A stretch of 64,000 bases of DNA from Methylomonas koyamae. GTDB lineage: Bacteria; Pseudomonadota; Gammaproteobacteria; Methylococcales; Methylomonadaceae. Both the position numbers and the translations under genes were made by a program. Shown here piece by piece: positions 49,583 through 59,115 of this stretch. The stretch spans positions 124,001 to 188,000 of the forward strand of contig NZ_PPPU01000022.1 in the NCBI RefSeq assembly GCF_006483455.1, given 5' to 3'. The notes below the pieces were generated by a model that saw only the letters and a program-made list of their open reading frames with translations, searched no databases and was not told the DNA's origin. Within the stretch, counting starts at the first letter, position 1. Every line of letters starts with the position of its first letter.

Positions 49583-49667
49583 GCCGGGGTGGTGAAACTG
49601 GTAGACGCGCCGGATTCAAAATCCGGTTCCTTCGGGAGTGTCGGTTCGATTCCGACCCTCGGTACCA
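49583..49667 (+). tRNA. tRNA-Leu (anticodon CAA)
   Basis: 85 nt, class II fold. Acceptor GCCGGGG pairs with CCTCGGT (two G-U pairs), discriminator A, encoded CCA. Anticodon arm CCGGA-TTCAAAA-TCCGG gives CAA, reading UUG. T arm GGTTCGATTCC. Broken P4-type integrase genes start 169 bp downstream, which is how integration at a tRNA 3' end looks. Confidence 0.95.
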
Positions 49668-49700
49668 CCTACCTATCTAAGGTAGTCCAAAGAAATTTAA

Positions 49701-49735
49701 AAACCCGCGAGCCTCAAGGCTTAGCGGGTTTTTTA
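49701..49735 (+). terminator. Strong intrinsic terminator after tRNA-Leu(CAA)
   Basis: AAACCCGC and GCGGGTTT pair, with an inner AGCCT/AGGCT stem, followed by TTTATT. It lies 33 nt after the tRNA. Confidence 0.85.
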
Positions 49736-49835
49736 TTGTTCAACGAAATGTAGGGGGCATACACACCAAAAGTGTGTCCTTCATTGTGTCCTTTTCTATA
49801 ATGCTTCTCACCGAGGACACGATTGAAGACGCACA

Positions 49836-51084
49836 ATGGCGTTCCATCTCAATAAAGACACGGTTTACAGGGCGGCAAAGCCTCGCGATAAAGAATGCTT
49901 TATCAACGAAGGGGAGGGCTTTATCTGGTCGTCGGAAAAAACGGCACCGAAATATGGAAGTTCATCTTCACCTTCGAAGGGAAGCGAAAAACTTTTGTTT
50001 GGCGTGCATCCGGACACCACGTTGGAAAATGTCAGGCGCAAAGCTGAAGAAGCCCGAAACAATTTTGCCGACGGCATCGATCCAAGCGAAATCAGAAAGC
50101 AATCCAGGGCTGAAATTGCCCAAGTCGCCGAAAATCAACCCGGCTCGAAGCCGGCCTGCCTATCGCCAACAGCTTCGATCACATCACCCGACAGTGGCTC
50201 GAATCGTCGGCGCATACCGTGCGCGATATTACTCACCAAAAGAAAATCCGCCGCTTCGATCTCTACGTGTTTCCGGAAATTGGCCAAAAGCCGATCGGGG
50301 AAGTTAAATCGCCCGAAGTCTTTGCCGTGATCCGACCACTGATAATTAAAAAAAACTGGAAACTGCTCACAGGGTACGTGCCGACATCAGCACCGTTTAC
50401 GCATCCGCCATCGCCCATGGTTTTGCCGACTACGATCCGGCCCAAGCGGTTACTGCTAAAATCCCGGCGCAAAAGGCGAAGCACAACGCCGCGCTTACCG
50501 AGCCTAAAGAAGTGGGCCAGTTACTGCGGGACATCGCGCACTACAAAGGCGCATTCGTGGTGCAATCCGCGCTAAAGCTATCGCCTTACCTTTTTCAGCG
50601 GCCGGGAGAAATTCGGCAAATGGAATGGAAAGATGTCGATCTGGCGGCAAAGGAATGGCGTTACCTCGTCACTAAAACCGAAACGCTACACATTGTTCTG
50701 TTATCGCTGCAAGCGGTCGAAATTTTGGAAACCATCAAACCGTTAACCGGGGCCGGCCGATACGTTTTCCCGTCCAGCGGCGGCGACGGCCGGCCGATGT
50801 CCGACGGAACCATTCGCACCGCGCTGAAAACCCTTGGTTACGAAAGCGACCAAATGAGCGCCCACGGTTTTAGAACGACGGCGTCAACCTTACTCAACGA
50901 ACAAGGCTGGTCGCCTGATGCCATCGAGCGGCAGCTATGCCACATGCCGAAAGACCAAGTCAGAGCCGCCTGTAATCGGGCGCAATATCTGGACGAACGC
51001 CGGCGGATGATGCAGGCTTGCGCGGATTATCTTGACGCGCTACGGGACAGGGCGACGGTTATCCAATTTTCGCTTCAGGCTTAG
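49836..51084 (+). pseudogene. Frameshifted tyrosine integrase (P4 type, DUF4102 N-terminus)
   Basis: The reading passes through frames at least four times. LNKDTVYRAAKPRDK, then LYLVVGKNGTEIWKF in another frame (shift near 49918), GVHPDTTLENVRRKAEEA (shift near 49993), SFDHITRQWLESSAHTVRDI (shift near 50130), and from about 50360 ISTVYASAIAHGFADYDPAQ onward to the stop. The C-terminal part keeps the catalytic set: Arg in QRPGEIRQMEW, HGFRTTAS, a later His, and Tyr in RAQYLDERRRMMQ. So the protein is recognisable but cannot be made whole. It points away from tRNA-Leu(CAA), the usual order tRNA then integrase. Confidence 0.85.
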
Positions 51085-51146
51085 TTTGTGCTGAAGTTTT
51101 TCGGGGTGTTGAAATCGTTTATTGTCTGCCGATAGGGAAGGGCAAA

Positions 51147-51350
51147 ATGACGATGCACGGCTTTCGAGCCATGGCCAGAACCATCCTCGACGAAGTGTTA
51201 GGCGTGCGTCCGGACTTTATCGAACACCAGCTCGCCCACGCGGTCCGAGATCCCAACGGCCGTGCTTACAACAGGACAGCGCATTTACCGGAACGGCACA
51301 AGATGATGCAGCACTGGGCGGATTATTTGGATGGGCTAACAGGTTGGTGA
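51147..51350 (+). pseudogene. Integrase C-terminal fragment
   Basis: 67 codons with MHGFRAMARTILDEVL, HQLAHAVRDPNGRAYNRTAH and ERHKMMQHWADYLDGL, the last catalytic box (His, Arg, His, Tyr) of a second integrase. It lacks everything upstream of the HxxR box. Its end runs into the MITE-like element. Confidence 0.85.
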
Positions 51351-51467
51351 AAAACTCTTTTTGGCTTTGAATGACTCTATATTTAGTGACGATTAAGCCG
51401 CTTTCCTACTAAATGTTGGTTCGATTGAGCAAAATTAGCGTCTCAAATATGGTTTTTCACCAACCTG
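51340..51467. mobile_element. 128-bp MITE-like element with 16-bp terminal inverted repeats
   Basis: CAGGTTGGTGAAAAAC (51340-51355) and its perfect complement GTTTTTCACCAACCTG (51452-51467) bound a 128-bp non-coding segment. CTAA directly precedes and directly follows the element (51336-51339, 51468-51471), a 4-bp target duplication of the YTAR kind made by IS5-family transposases. It carries no transposase, so it would have needed one in trans. It sits between two integrase fragments. Confidence 0.75.
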
Positions 51468-51924
51468 CTAAACGACGGTTCTGGATTGTATTTGCTGGTT
51501 AAGACCAACGGCGCCAAATGGTGGCGATTCGATTATTCCATCGACGTCCGCCGAAAAACGATTTCTCTTGGCGTTTATCCCTCAACCAGCTTAACCGATG
51601 CCAGGCGTAAAACGGATAAGCCCGTGCGCCTGTGGTCAACGGCAGCGATTCCAGCAAAATTCGAAAGCCCATAACCCCCCCAAACAGGGGTGTTAGAACA
51701 GGAAAGGCACCTCGATGCCGGCCTGTGTTGATTAACAGCTTCAATATGTCACCCGAGAATGGCTGGCGTCGACCGCTCACACTGTCCGAGACATTACTCA
51801 GCAAAAGAAACAGCGCCGCTTCGAGTTATACGTCTTTCCGGCGATCGGGCAATTGCCGATTGGCGATGTTAAATCGCCAGATGTTTTCACCATCGTCCAG
51901 CCGCTGATTATCAAAAACCAATGA
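51468..51924 (+). pseudogene. Third integrase remnant (N-terminal and core-binding pieces)
   Basis: Begins in frame LNDGSGLYLLVKTNGAKWWRF and RKTISLGVYPSTSLTDARRK, the DUF4102 head of a P4-type integrase, then loses frame. A later stretch reads VTREWLASTAHTVRDITQQ and FELYVFPAIGQLPIGDVKSPDVF before TGA at 51922. That second part matches the equivalent part of the integrase at 49.8-51.1 kb (RQWLESSAHTVRDITHQ). No catalytic domain remains. Confidence 0.8.
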
Positions 51925-52036
51925 GACCGCGCGCCGCGAGTGACGGCGGAGAAAGCCGCTAGTTGATAAGTCGATAAAATACGGTAAAAGTGGAGTAGAG
52001 TATTTTGCGAATAAGAAACTAACGAGGGCGAAGGTC

Positions 52037-53965
52037 ATGATAGATAAGCAAAAAATCGGCGAGATTTACCGGCTTGCGGTCGAATGGCTGAATGTGGCCT
52101 GGGCTTGGCTACAGGGGCGTTGGCGCGCTTTTAATGCCAAAAGCGAGGATGGCGCCGGCCAATCCGGTAGCGACGCGCCGAAGCAATCGCGATTCTGGTT
52201 GTATCTGCTTTTAGGTATTTTCCTGTTGTCGATTTTTGCCGGCGGTGAACGTATCCAGGGTCGGGAAATCCCGTATAGCCAGTTCATCAATCTGGTCAAT
52301 GAAGACAAAGTGGAAAATGCGGTCGTGACCCAGCGCTTCATTAACGGCACCTTGAAGCAGGAAGACCAAAAGATCGGCAAGCAATTTTTCACGATACCGT
52401 TGTGGGACGAGTCGCTGGTCAAAAACCTGCAGGCGCATAAGGTGGAATATGTGGTCAGGAGCGGCGACAACTGGGCCAGCAGCTTGTTGTTCAATTGGAT
52501 CATTCCAATCGCGATTTTTGCCGGCATCTGGATGTGGCTGTTACCGAAAATGGCCGGTGGAGGCGGTCGCGGTTTTCTGAATCTGGGCAACAAAATGCGC
52601 ATCCAGCAGGAAACCTCGAAAACTACGTTCGACGATGTAGCCGGCGCCGATAGCGCCAAACAGGAACTTAAGGAAACCATCGAATTTTTAAAAGCGCCGG
52701 AAAAATTGCAAAAGCTGGGTGGGCGGATGCCGAAAGGCGTATTACTGGTCGGCTCGCCGGGTACCGGGAAAACCTTGCTGGCGCGGGCCGTTTCCGGCGA
52801 GGCCGGCGTGCCGTTCTTCAATATCAGCGCTTCCGAGTTTATCGAATTATTCGTCGGTGTCGGCGCGGCGCGGGTGCGGGACTTGTTCGAACAGGCCCGG
52901 CAGAAAGCCCCTTGCATCATTTTCATCGACGAACTGGATGCGATCGGCCGTTCTCGCGGCGGCCCGGTGGTGATGGGCGGCAACGACGAACGCGAGCAAA
53001 CCTTGAACCAATTATTGACCGAAATGGACGGTTTCGACGCCACTTCCGGCGTTGTGGTGATGGCAGCGACCAATCGGCCGGAAATTCTGGACAAGGCCTT
53101 GTTGCGCGCCGGCCGTTTCGACCGGCAAATCGTGGTCGACAAGCCCGATCAACTGGATCGGGTGGCAATCCTGAAATTGCACACTAAAGGCATGCAACTG
53201 GACAAAGACGTCGATCTGACCATCGTTGCCAAGCGCACCCCCGGTTTCGTTGGTGCCGATCTATCCAATATTGCCAACGAGGCGGCGATCCTGGCCGCTC
53301 GGGCCGGCCGCGACACCGTAAACATGGCCGATTTCGAAGCGGCGATCGACCGGGTTATGGCCGGGCCGGAAAAGAAAAACCGTGTGCTCGGCCCGGAGGA
53401 AAAACGCCGGGTGGCTTACCACGAAGCCGGCCATGCTTTGGTTGCCGAGAACGTGCCGACCGGCCAGCCGGTGCACAAAATCTCGATCATTCCGCGCGGC
53501 GTATCAGCGCTGGGATTTACTTTGCAGCTGCCGGTCGAAGAAAAATACCTGTCCACCGAAGCGGAACTGAAAGACCAAATCGCCATACTGCTGGCCGGAA
53601 GGGTGGCCGAGCAGCTGGCGTTGCAGAGCGTTTCCACCGGCGCCCAAAACGACCTGGAAAAAGCCAGCGAAATTGCCCGTAACATGGTGTGTTATTTAGG
53701 CATGAGTAAAAAGCTGGGGCCGTTGATTTACGGCCAACGCCAGCAGCTGCAGTTTTTGGCCGGAGACGTTACCGAACAGCGTAACTACAGCGAAGAAACC
53801 GCGCGGGTGGTCGATGCCGAAGTTCGCGAGCTGGTCGAAGATGCCGAACGCCGGGCCCACAAAATTCTGACCAGTAAGCGTGGCCAGTTGGATCGGCTCG
53901 CCGAGTTGTTGCAAGACCGGGAAGTAATACAGCGAGAAGAGATGTTGGAGTTGATCGGCGCGTAG
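52037..53965 (+). CDS. ftsH: FtsH family ATP-dependent zinc metalloprotease with extended N-terminus
   Basis: Membrane-bound AAA protease. 642 residues: about 50 polar residues ahead of the first span (52-67), periplasmic loop, second span (about 152-170), Walker A GSPGTGKT (239-246; usually GPPGTGKT), Walker [13 protein letters not shown], second region of homology [20 protein letters not shown], zinc site H462-E-A-G-H466. Canonical FtsH has almost nothing before its first span. It is not next to rlmE or folP and lies just beyond integrase debris, so it is probably a second copy. AGGGCGAAGG before the ATG serves as ribosome site. Confidence 0.93.
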   Translation: MIDKQKIGEIYRLAVEWLNVAWAWLQGRWRAFNAKSEDGAGQSGSDAPKQSRFWLYLLLGIFLLSIFAGGERIQGREIPYSQFINLVNEDKVENAVVTQRFINGTLKQEDQKIGKQFFTIPLWDESLVKNLQAHKVEYVVRSGDNWASSLLFNWIIPIAIFAGIWMWLLPKMAGGGGRGFLNLGNKMRIQQETSKTTFDDVAGADSAKQELKETIEFLKAPEKLQKLGGRMPKGVLLVGSPGTGKTLLARAVSGEAGVPFFNISASEFIELFVGVGAARVRDLFEQARQKAPCIIFIDELDAIGRSRGGPVVMGGNDEREQTLNQLLTEMDGFDATSGVVVMAATNRPEILDKALLRAGRFDRQIVVDKPDQLDRVAILKLHTKGMQLDKDVDLTIVAKRTPGFVGADLSNIANEAAILAARAGRDTVNMADFEAAIDRVMAGPEKKNRVLGPEEKRRVAYHEAGHALVAENVPTGQPVHKISIIPRGVSALGFTLQLPVEEKYLSTEAELKDQIAILLAGRVAEQLALQSVSTGAQNDLEKASEIARNMVCYLGMSKKLGPLIYGQRQQLQFLAGDVTEQRNYSEETARVVDAEVRELVEDAERRAHKILTSKRGQLDRLAELLQDREVIQREEMLELIGA

Positions 53966-54395
53966 CGGCGTAGCCTTTTGTTACGCTGAAAGGGATGCCT
54001 GGCAGTCCGGCGGCTTTCGTATGTCGCCGGATTGAACATATCTGCTGACCGTGAACGGCGCTGGTGCCGGGATCAGGCGATACATTCAACATGAAGATTA
54101 TTGAAGTTTATTGTCGAAAAATTTTACAAGTGTTTGTTGAATAATCAGTTTTCTGGTATTTGCAGAGCGAGTTGGTGACGATTGTTTCTGCATATTTGTT
54201 TAGCCGGATAAGGCTTTATGACTAGTCGGAAATTTTTACATATTTCTGTAACAAAGACCTGTTTCGTGTGAGGCTCGTCACATAAAGTGGTTATTTTTTC
54301 TTGCTTATTTGGTAAGTGCACATATTTTGCTTGGTGTCGGTGTGTAGGGAAAGTCTTTAAGAATTGTGATTTTAGCGATAGCGAGGCCAAAGATT
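53966..54395. other. 430-bp AT-rich intergenic stretch
   Basis: No coding frame of note and no tRNA or rRNA signature. The second half is clearly richer in A and T than the rest of the window. It must hold the promoter of the short gene at 54396 if that gene is real. I see no convincing hairpin with a T-tract. Confidence 0.4.
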
Positions 54396-54557
54396 ATGGA
54401 CACCAAGAAAAACGACACATCAAATAAGAATCACGGCGGCGATTGCAGCCATTCGTCTCTGGCAAAAGAATTGGTAATGGGCTTGCCGACCGGAAGTTTC
54501 GTCTGCGCTCATTGCGGCAAGCCATTGTCATCGATACTTAGGGCCGATAGAAGATAG
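54396..54557 (+). CDS. Small CxxC protein (53 aa), uncertain
   Basis: 53 residues beginning MDTKKNDTSNKNHGG, with C-x2-C in VCAHCGKPL and another Cys in GGDCSHSS. GAGG lies about 9 nt before the ATG. The pattern suggests a small zinc-ribbon-like protein, but two well-placed cysteines and length are the only support. Codon use is more neutral than in neighbours. Confidence 0.4.
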   Translation: MDTKKNDTSNKNHGGDCSHSSLAKELVMGLPTGSFVCAHCGKPLSSILRADRR

Positions 54558-54659
54558 GTTGTCGCCGACACGGACGGCAGGTTGGTATCCAAAGCCTGTC
54601 GTTCCCAAATTCAATACCGGCCCGTATGTCGTCAACGCCATATACACTGGGCTTTTCGG

Positions 54660-55976
54660 TTAATGCCGCAATCGATTCAATATTTCTCGAGCGGCGTTGC
54701 CACTCCAGGTTTGAATCCGTGGCCGGAGGGCGGCCCAAGCGGCGCCAATCCGTCTTGCAGAGCCAGCGGTTTTGCGTCTGGTTCTATCGGCCAGCGCTGC
54801 CCAGTCGACCTGGCGGTCCGCTATCCAGCCGTGCCGATATAGCCAATGCAGTAAGCCGGAAACGAACAACAAGGTTGGGGTCAGTCCGGCGCAGAACCAT
54901 AGAAAACGGCCGCCGCCACCGACGGCTTCCCCGGTGTGTAAGGGCCAAAGCCAGACCGTGAATGTCTGACCCATCGAGAACCGGTGCGGATTGCGGACGT
55001 CTCGGATTTGTCCGCTCCAGCGGTCGACCCAGACTGTGGTAAACGGGTGGTGTTGGTTGATTTCGTCGCGCTGGCGCAGATTGACCCGATACACGCCCAG
55101 TTCGCCGGCCGGCGTGGTTACTCGCCTGACCTCGGAACTGGGAAACGGTCCGCGGGCGACCAAAATCGCTTCGCCTACCGATACTGGCCTATCGTTCGGA
55201 ACCGCGGTACTGCGCACGTTGGGGCCGGCGTCGCCGTGGCCCATGCCTTCGGCCGAAGTCAGGCTTTCCAGTAACGGCGGATAAGCCAAATGGAGGCCGG
55301 TGAACGCCAGCAACAGCAAAAATCCGGCCGCTGCCAAGCCTAACCAGCGGTGGAGGTCGAATATCAGCCCGATCAGACTGCCATCGCGGCGGACGCGGAA
55401 AGCGCCGGCCAGATTTCGCCAGCCCGGCCACCACAAATACAGGCCGCTGACGGTAGACAGCATCAGCAAGCTGCCCAGAATGGCCATCGCGTTACGGCCG
55501 GCGGCGTCGAGTTGCAGTTGGGCGTGCAGGTCCAGGAGCCAGGTGGCGAAGGTCTGGCCCCACAATCGGCTGTCCAACACCGCTCCAGTGTAGGGGTTGA
55601 TCGAAACCATCAATGGTGCGTAAAACGCGTCGACGCTTTCCTTGGGTTTGTCGAACCAGGCGGTCAGCGGCCGGTCCGGCGCGAGCGGCATTTCCAGTGT
55701 CCAGGCGCCGTGGCGGTCGGGATGGGCGGTACGTAACGAAGCCAGGATTTTATCCAGTGGCAGCGGCGCACCATCGCGCGGAATGTCGATCCGCAGTTGC
55801 GGATTGAACAGGCTGTCCAGTTCCTCGCGGTAAACGCTGAGGCTGCCGGTCAGGCCGATCAGCGCAAATACCAATCCCAAGCCCAGCGCCAATAACAAAT
55901 GGCACTGGCGCCAAAATTTTCGGGCGTTGACGATAAAGCGGGGGCGGACGATCAGTGGGTAATACGGTTCAGGCAT
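54660..55976 (-). CDS. PepSY-associated membrane protein
   Basis: 438 residues from MPEPYYPLIVRPRFIVNARKFWRQCHLLLAL. Four membrane spans and PepSY regions: first span LLALGLGLVFALIGLTGSL, then LHAQLQLDAAG, ILGSLLMLSTVSGLYLWWPGW, LHRWLGLAAAGFLLLLAFTGLHLAYP and a C-terminal span FLWFCAGLTPTLLFVSGLLHW. The His pairs at span ends (CHLLL, LHRW) suggest haem ligands, as in iron-uptake reductase relatives. Often linked with TonB receptors; none is nearby. The frame is open 28 codons upstream and no clear ribosome site decides the start. Confidence 0.85.
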   Translation of the reverse strand: MPEPYYPLIVRPRFIVNARKFWRQCHLLLALGLGLVFALIGLTGSLSVYREELDSLFNPQLRIDIPRDGAPLPLDKILASLRTAHPDRHGAWTLEMPLAPDRPLTAWFDKPKESVDAFYAPLMVSINPYTGAVLDSRLWGQTFATWLLDLHAQLQLDAAGRNAMAILGSLLMLSTVSGLYLWWPGWRNLAGAFRVRRDGSLIGLIFDLHRWLGLAAAGFLLLLAFTGLHLAYPPLLESLTSAEGMGHGDAGPNVRSTAVPNDRPVSVGEAILVARGPFPSSEVRRVTTPAGELGVYRVNLRQRDEINQHHPFTTVWVDRWSGQIRDVRNPHRFSMGQTFTVWLWPLHTGEAVGGGGRFLWFCAGLTPTLLFVSGLLHWLYRHGWIADRQVDWAALADRTRRKTAGSARRIGAAWAALRPRIQTWSGNAAREILNRLRH

Positions 55977-56207
55977 GGTTGGGTTTGCGCTATATTGCAG
56001 GTCGTACACGGCCAGGCGAATCGGGGCCGGCTCGGCGTTTTCGCTTCGAGACGCCGACACCGCGAAAAAAATCGGCGCAGTTTAACGCGTTTCCTTGCCG
56101 CAGTTGGCCGAAAAATCGACTAGACTGGCCGGATTGTTTGGCCGCATAGATTCGATGGTAGAGTTAAAAAGCAAATCGGCACCGGCTGTTCCGGGAGAAA
56201 ATCAACA

Positions 56208-58469
56208 ATGACCGGCTACAGCTTGGCGTTTTTTGCCGGCATTGTTGCGGTTCAGCAATTCAGCCGCTTGCCGAATTCGGCGGAATGGCTCGGCTTGGCG
56301 GCGCTCGCGCTGCTGGCCTGCGTCAGGCGCCATTATGCCGTGTTGAGTTTGTCGCTTGGCCTGGCTTGGGCTTGCGCATTCGGCGCTTGGCGTTTGGCTC
56401 AACAATTGCCGGACCGTTACCAAAATACCGAAATAGAAGTCGAGGGCTACATCGCCAGTCTGCCCCAGGTTCAGGAACATCGAACCGGTTTCGATTTTGT
56501 GGTTACGAGCGCGCCGGATGCGGTTCCGGAGAAGATGCGCTTGTCCTGGTATACGCCGGAGTTCGAACTGAAGGCGGGGCAAAGTTGGCGGTTTCAGGTC
56601 AAGTTGCGAAAACCCCATGGCCGTTTCAATCCCAGCGGTTTCGATTACGAAGCCTGGCTGTTTGCCAATCACATTGGCGCCACGGGTTACGTCAAGAGCA
56701 AGCCGCCGCCGCAGCGGATCGCCGACAGCGCCAGCCTGGGCCGCTATCTTGCAGTCTGCCGCAATCTGATCGCGGACAAAATCGACGCGGCATTGCCGGG
56801 AAGTTCGCAACTTGGCGTGATAAAGGCATTGACCATCGGCACCCAGAACGCAATCAGCCAACAGCAATGGCAAATCTTCCGCGTCACGGGTGTCGTACAC
56901 TTAATCGTTATTTCCGGATCGCACATCGGCCTGATTGCCGGCTGGTTCTATCTGGCGACGCGGCGAATCTGGATTAACTTGGGTTTGCTCGGCATTTCGC
57001 CGCAATCGGCCGCCGCGCCGGTTGCTTGGCTGGCGGCGCTGTTCTATGCCGGTTTGGCCGGATTCTCGGCGCCGACGGAGCGGGCGGTAATCATGCTTGG
57101 CGTGGCGCTGGCGGCAATTGCCTGGCAACGCAATCCGGCACCGACACAGGTGCTGCTGTGGGCCTTGTTGGCTGTCGTGCTTGCCGATCCGTTGGCGGTT
57201 TTGTCAGTCGGCTTTTGGTTGTCGTTTGTGGCTGTGGCCTTATTGATGTATGTCTCGGTCGGACGGCTGGCGCGTCCCGCCTATTGGCGGGATTTGGCCG
57301 TGGCGCAATGGGCCAGTTTGCTTGGCCTGGCGCCGCTATTGGTCTTGTTTTTCCAACAGGTGTCCTTGATCGCGCCGCTGGCGAACTGGTTGGCGGTGCC
57401 GCTGATCGGAATCGTGGTGGTACCGTTGGCATTGTTGGCTATCGCGCTGTTGTTCGTCTGGCCGGCTGCTGCGAGCATTTTATTGCAGGTGGCGGATTCG
57501 GTATTACAGGGCTTGTGGTGGCTATTGCAGCATCTGGCAGCACTGCCTTTGTCGCAATTGAGTTTAGCGTCGCCGCCCTGGTACGCACTGCCACTGGCGA
57601 CAATCGGCATTCTGCTGGCGTTGGCGCCGCGCGGCTTTCCGGGGCGGCAGCTGAGTCCGTTGCTGCTGATTCCATTATTTTTTCCCGCTATCGACAAACC
57701 CAAGTCCGGTGAATTCGGCTTGACGCTGTTGGATGTCGGCCAGGGCCTGGCTACGGTGGTGCGGACCGCTAACCACGTGTTGCTGTTCGACACCGGGGCC
57801 AAATATTCCGAATTTTCCGATATGGGGGAATCGGTAGTGTTGCCCTTCCTGCGTCTGCGCGGTATTGCCAAGGTCGATGCGCTAATTGTCAGTCATGGTG
57901 ATAACGACCATAGCGGCGGTGCCGAATCGGTACTGGCCGAACTGCCGGTAGAGCGCCTGCTGAGCAGCGTTCCGGAGTGGGCCGAGCGCGAGCGTGCCGG
58001 TTATTGCCGGGCCGGGCAGGAATGGCTGTGGGACGATGTGCGTTTCCGGATGTTGGCGCCGCCGCAGCCGGCATTCAATAAAGAAAACGATAATTCCTGC
58101 GTATTGCAGGTCATCGCGGCCGGACAGAGTGCACTGCTGACCGGCGACATAGAGCAGACTGCCGAAGCCTGGTTGACTGCGACTTACGGCGGCGAGTTAG
58201 CCAGTCGGGTATTGGTTGCACCGCACCATGGCAGCAAGACCTCATCGACCCAGGCGTTTTTGGATGCGGTTAAGCCCGAATGGGTGTTGATCCCGGCCGG
58301 TTACGCCAACCGTTTCGGCTTTCCCCATCGCCAAGTGCTGGAACGTTATCGGCAACTCCCGGCTACGGTGATGAATACCGCTGAGCTGGGCGCAATCGAT
58401 ATCGTGAGCAGCGGCCAGTCTCCGGTGGCGGAGCGGCCACGGCGACGGCGCTATTGGCATTCGGACTAG
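56208..58469 (+). CDS. comEC: DNA internalisation competence protein ComEC/Rec2
   Basis: Inner-membrane channel for single-stranded DNA uptake. 753 residues: N-terminal DUF4131 part (about 25-180), competence domain with about eight spans (VVHLIVISGSHIGLIAGWFY, GFSAPTERAVIMLGVALAAIA) and a C-terminal metallo-beta-lactamase domain from LTLLDVGQGLATVVRT, with SHGDNDHSGG and LVAPHHGSKTSST. Supports natural competence; type IV pilus genes are not in the window. Confidence 0.95.
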   Translation: MTGYSLAFFAGIVAVQQFSRLPNSAEWLGLAALALLACVRRHYAVLSLSLGLAWACAFGAWRLAQQLPDRYQNTEIEVEGYIASLPQVQEHRTGFDFVVTSAPDAVPEKMRLSWYTPEFELKAGQSWRFQVKLRKPHGRFNPSGFDYEAWLFANHIGATGYVKSKPPPQRIADSASLGRYLAVCRNLIADKIDAALPGSSQLGVIKALTIGTQNAISQQQWQIFRVTGVVHLIVISGSHIGLIAGWFYLATRRIWINLGLLGISPQSAAAPVAWLAALFYAGLAGFSAPTERAVIMLGVALAAIAWQRNPAPTQVLLWALLAVVLADPLAVLSVGFWLSFVAVALLMYVSVGRLARPAYWRDLAVAQWASLLGLAPLLVLFFQQVSLIAPLANWLAVPLIGIVVVPLALLAIALLFVWPAAASILLQVADSVLQGLWWLLQHLAALPLSQLSLASPPWYALPLATIGILLALAPRGFPGRQLSPLLLIPLFFPAIDKPKSGEFGLTLLDVGQGLATVVRTANHVLLFDTGAKYSEFSDMGESVVLPFLRLRGIAKVDALIVSHGDNDHSGGAESVLAELPVERLLSSVPEWAERERAGYCRAGQEWLWDDVRFRMLAPPQPAFNKENDNSCVLQVIAAGQSALLTGDIEQTAEAWLTATYGGELASRVLVAPHHGSKTSSTQAFLDAVKPEWVLIPAGYANRFGFPHRQVLERYRQLPATVMNTAELGAIDIVSSGQSPVAERPRRRRYWHSD

Positions 58470-58559
58470 CCGGAAGGTTAGCCGGGAAGCCGAGATGAAT
58501 TGTGCCGGCCGGAGGTTTGTGCCTATACTCTGGCAAACCGAACACAGGAGTACCGATTC

Positions 58560-58934
58560 GTGCAGAACGAAAACCGCAGCAGAATACGTTTTAATCCGGC
58601 CGGATTAGTCGCCCACATTATTATCGATCCGCCGCCGCCCGGCGGGGAAATCGTCATCGACGGTCAAGTGGTGGATATGAGTTACAGCGGAATCAAAATC
58701 CGTTTGCGGGAGCCGTTGGGTCAAGCTATCGAAGAGGCCGAGTTACGTATTTCGATTGTATTGCCGGAGTCGGGAATACCGGTGTCGATTCACGGCACCA
58801 TCAAGCATATTCAGGAAGAACAAGAGTGCGGTTTGCAATACGACCCCGACAGGCACCAAGAACACGAATTGGACGATCTGATGTTCGAATGCGTCAAACT
58901 GGCGCCGCAACCGGAAGCGGTTCATGAAATTTGA
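58560..58934 (+). CDS. PilZ domain protein
   Basis: 124 residues from a GTG start with AGGAG about 10 nt upstream. The cyclic di-GMP ligands are present: RSRIR (R-x3-R) near residue 6 and DMSYSGIKI (D-x-S-x2-G) near residues 40-45. A single-domain receptor. Overlaps the YbdD-type gene by 11 bp. Confidence 0.88.
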   Translation: MQNENRSRIRFNPAGLVAHIIIDPPPPGGEIVIDGQVVDMSYSGIKIRLREPLGQAIEEAELRISIVLPESGIPVSIHGTIKHIQEEQECGLQYDPDRHQEHELDDLMFECVKLAPQPEAVHEI

Positions 58935-59109
58935 TTCGCAAGCGTGGTTGCAGGTCTGGCGCACTCTGAACGGCGATGCGGCCTACCAGCGCTATTTGCG
59001 CCATTGGCAGGCCGAGCATGCCGGCCAACAGGCCGAACCGCTCAGCCGCAAGGCGTTTTTCGCCGCCGAAACCCGCCGCAAATGGAGCGGCGTCAAACGC
59101 TGCTGCTGA
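58924..59109 (+). CDS. YbdD/YjiX family small protein
   Basis: 61 residues of the DUF466 family, ending KRCC like E. coli YbdD (GARCC), with GDAAYQRYLRHWQAEH and LSRKAFFAAET. Family members normally sit beside CstA/BtsT pyruvate or peptide carbon-starvation transporters. Here it overlaps a PilZ gene by 11 bp and no CstA gene is visible. GGAAG lies 6 nt before the ATG. Confidence 0.85.
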   Translation: MKFDSQAWLQVWRTLNGDAAYQRYLRHWQAEHAGQQAEPLSRKAFFAAETRRKWSGVKRCC

Positions 59110-59115
59110 CGCCCG

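Noticed and set aside
49667-52036. Right attachment site duplicating the tRNA-Leu 3' end
   Set aside because: I searched by eye for the ending GGTACCA and the T-arm sequence between the tRNA and ftsH and found none.
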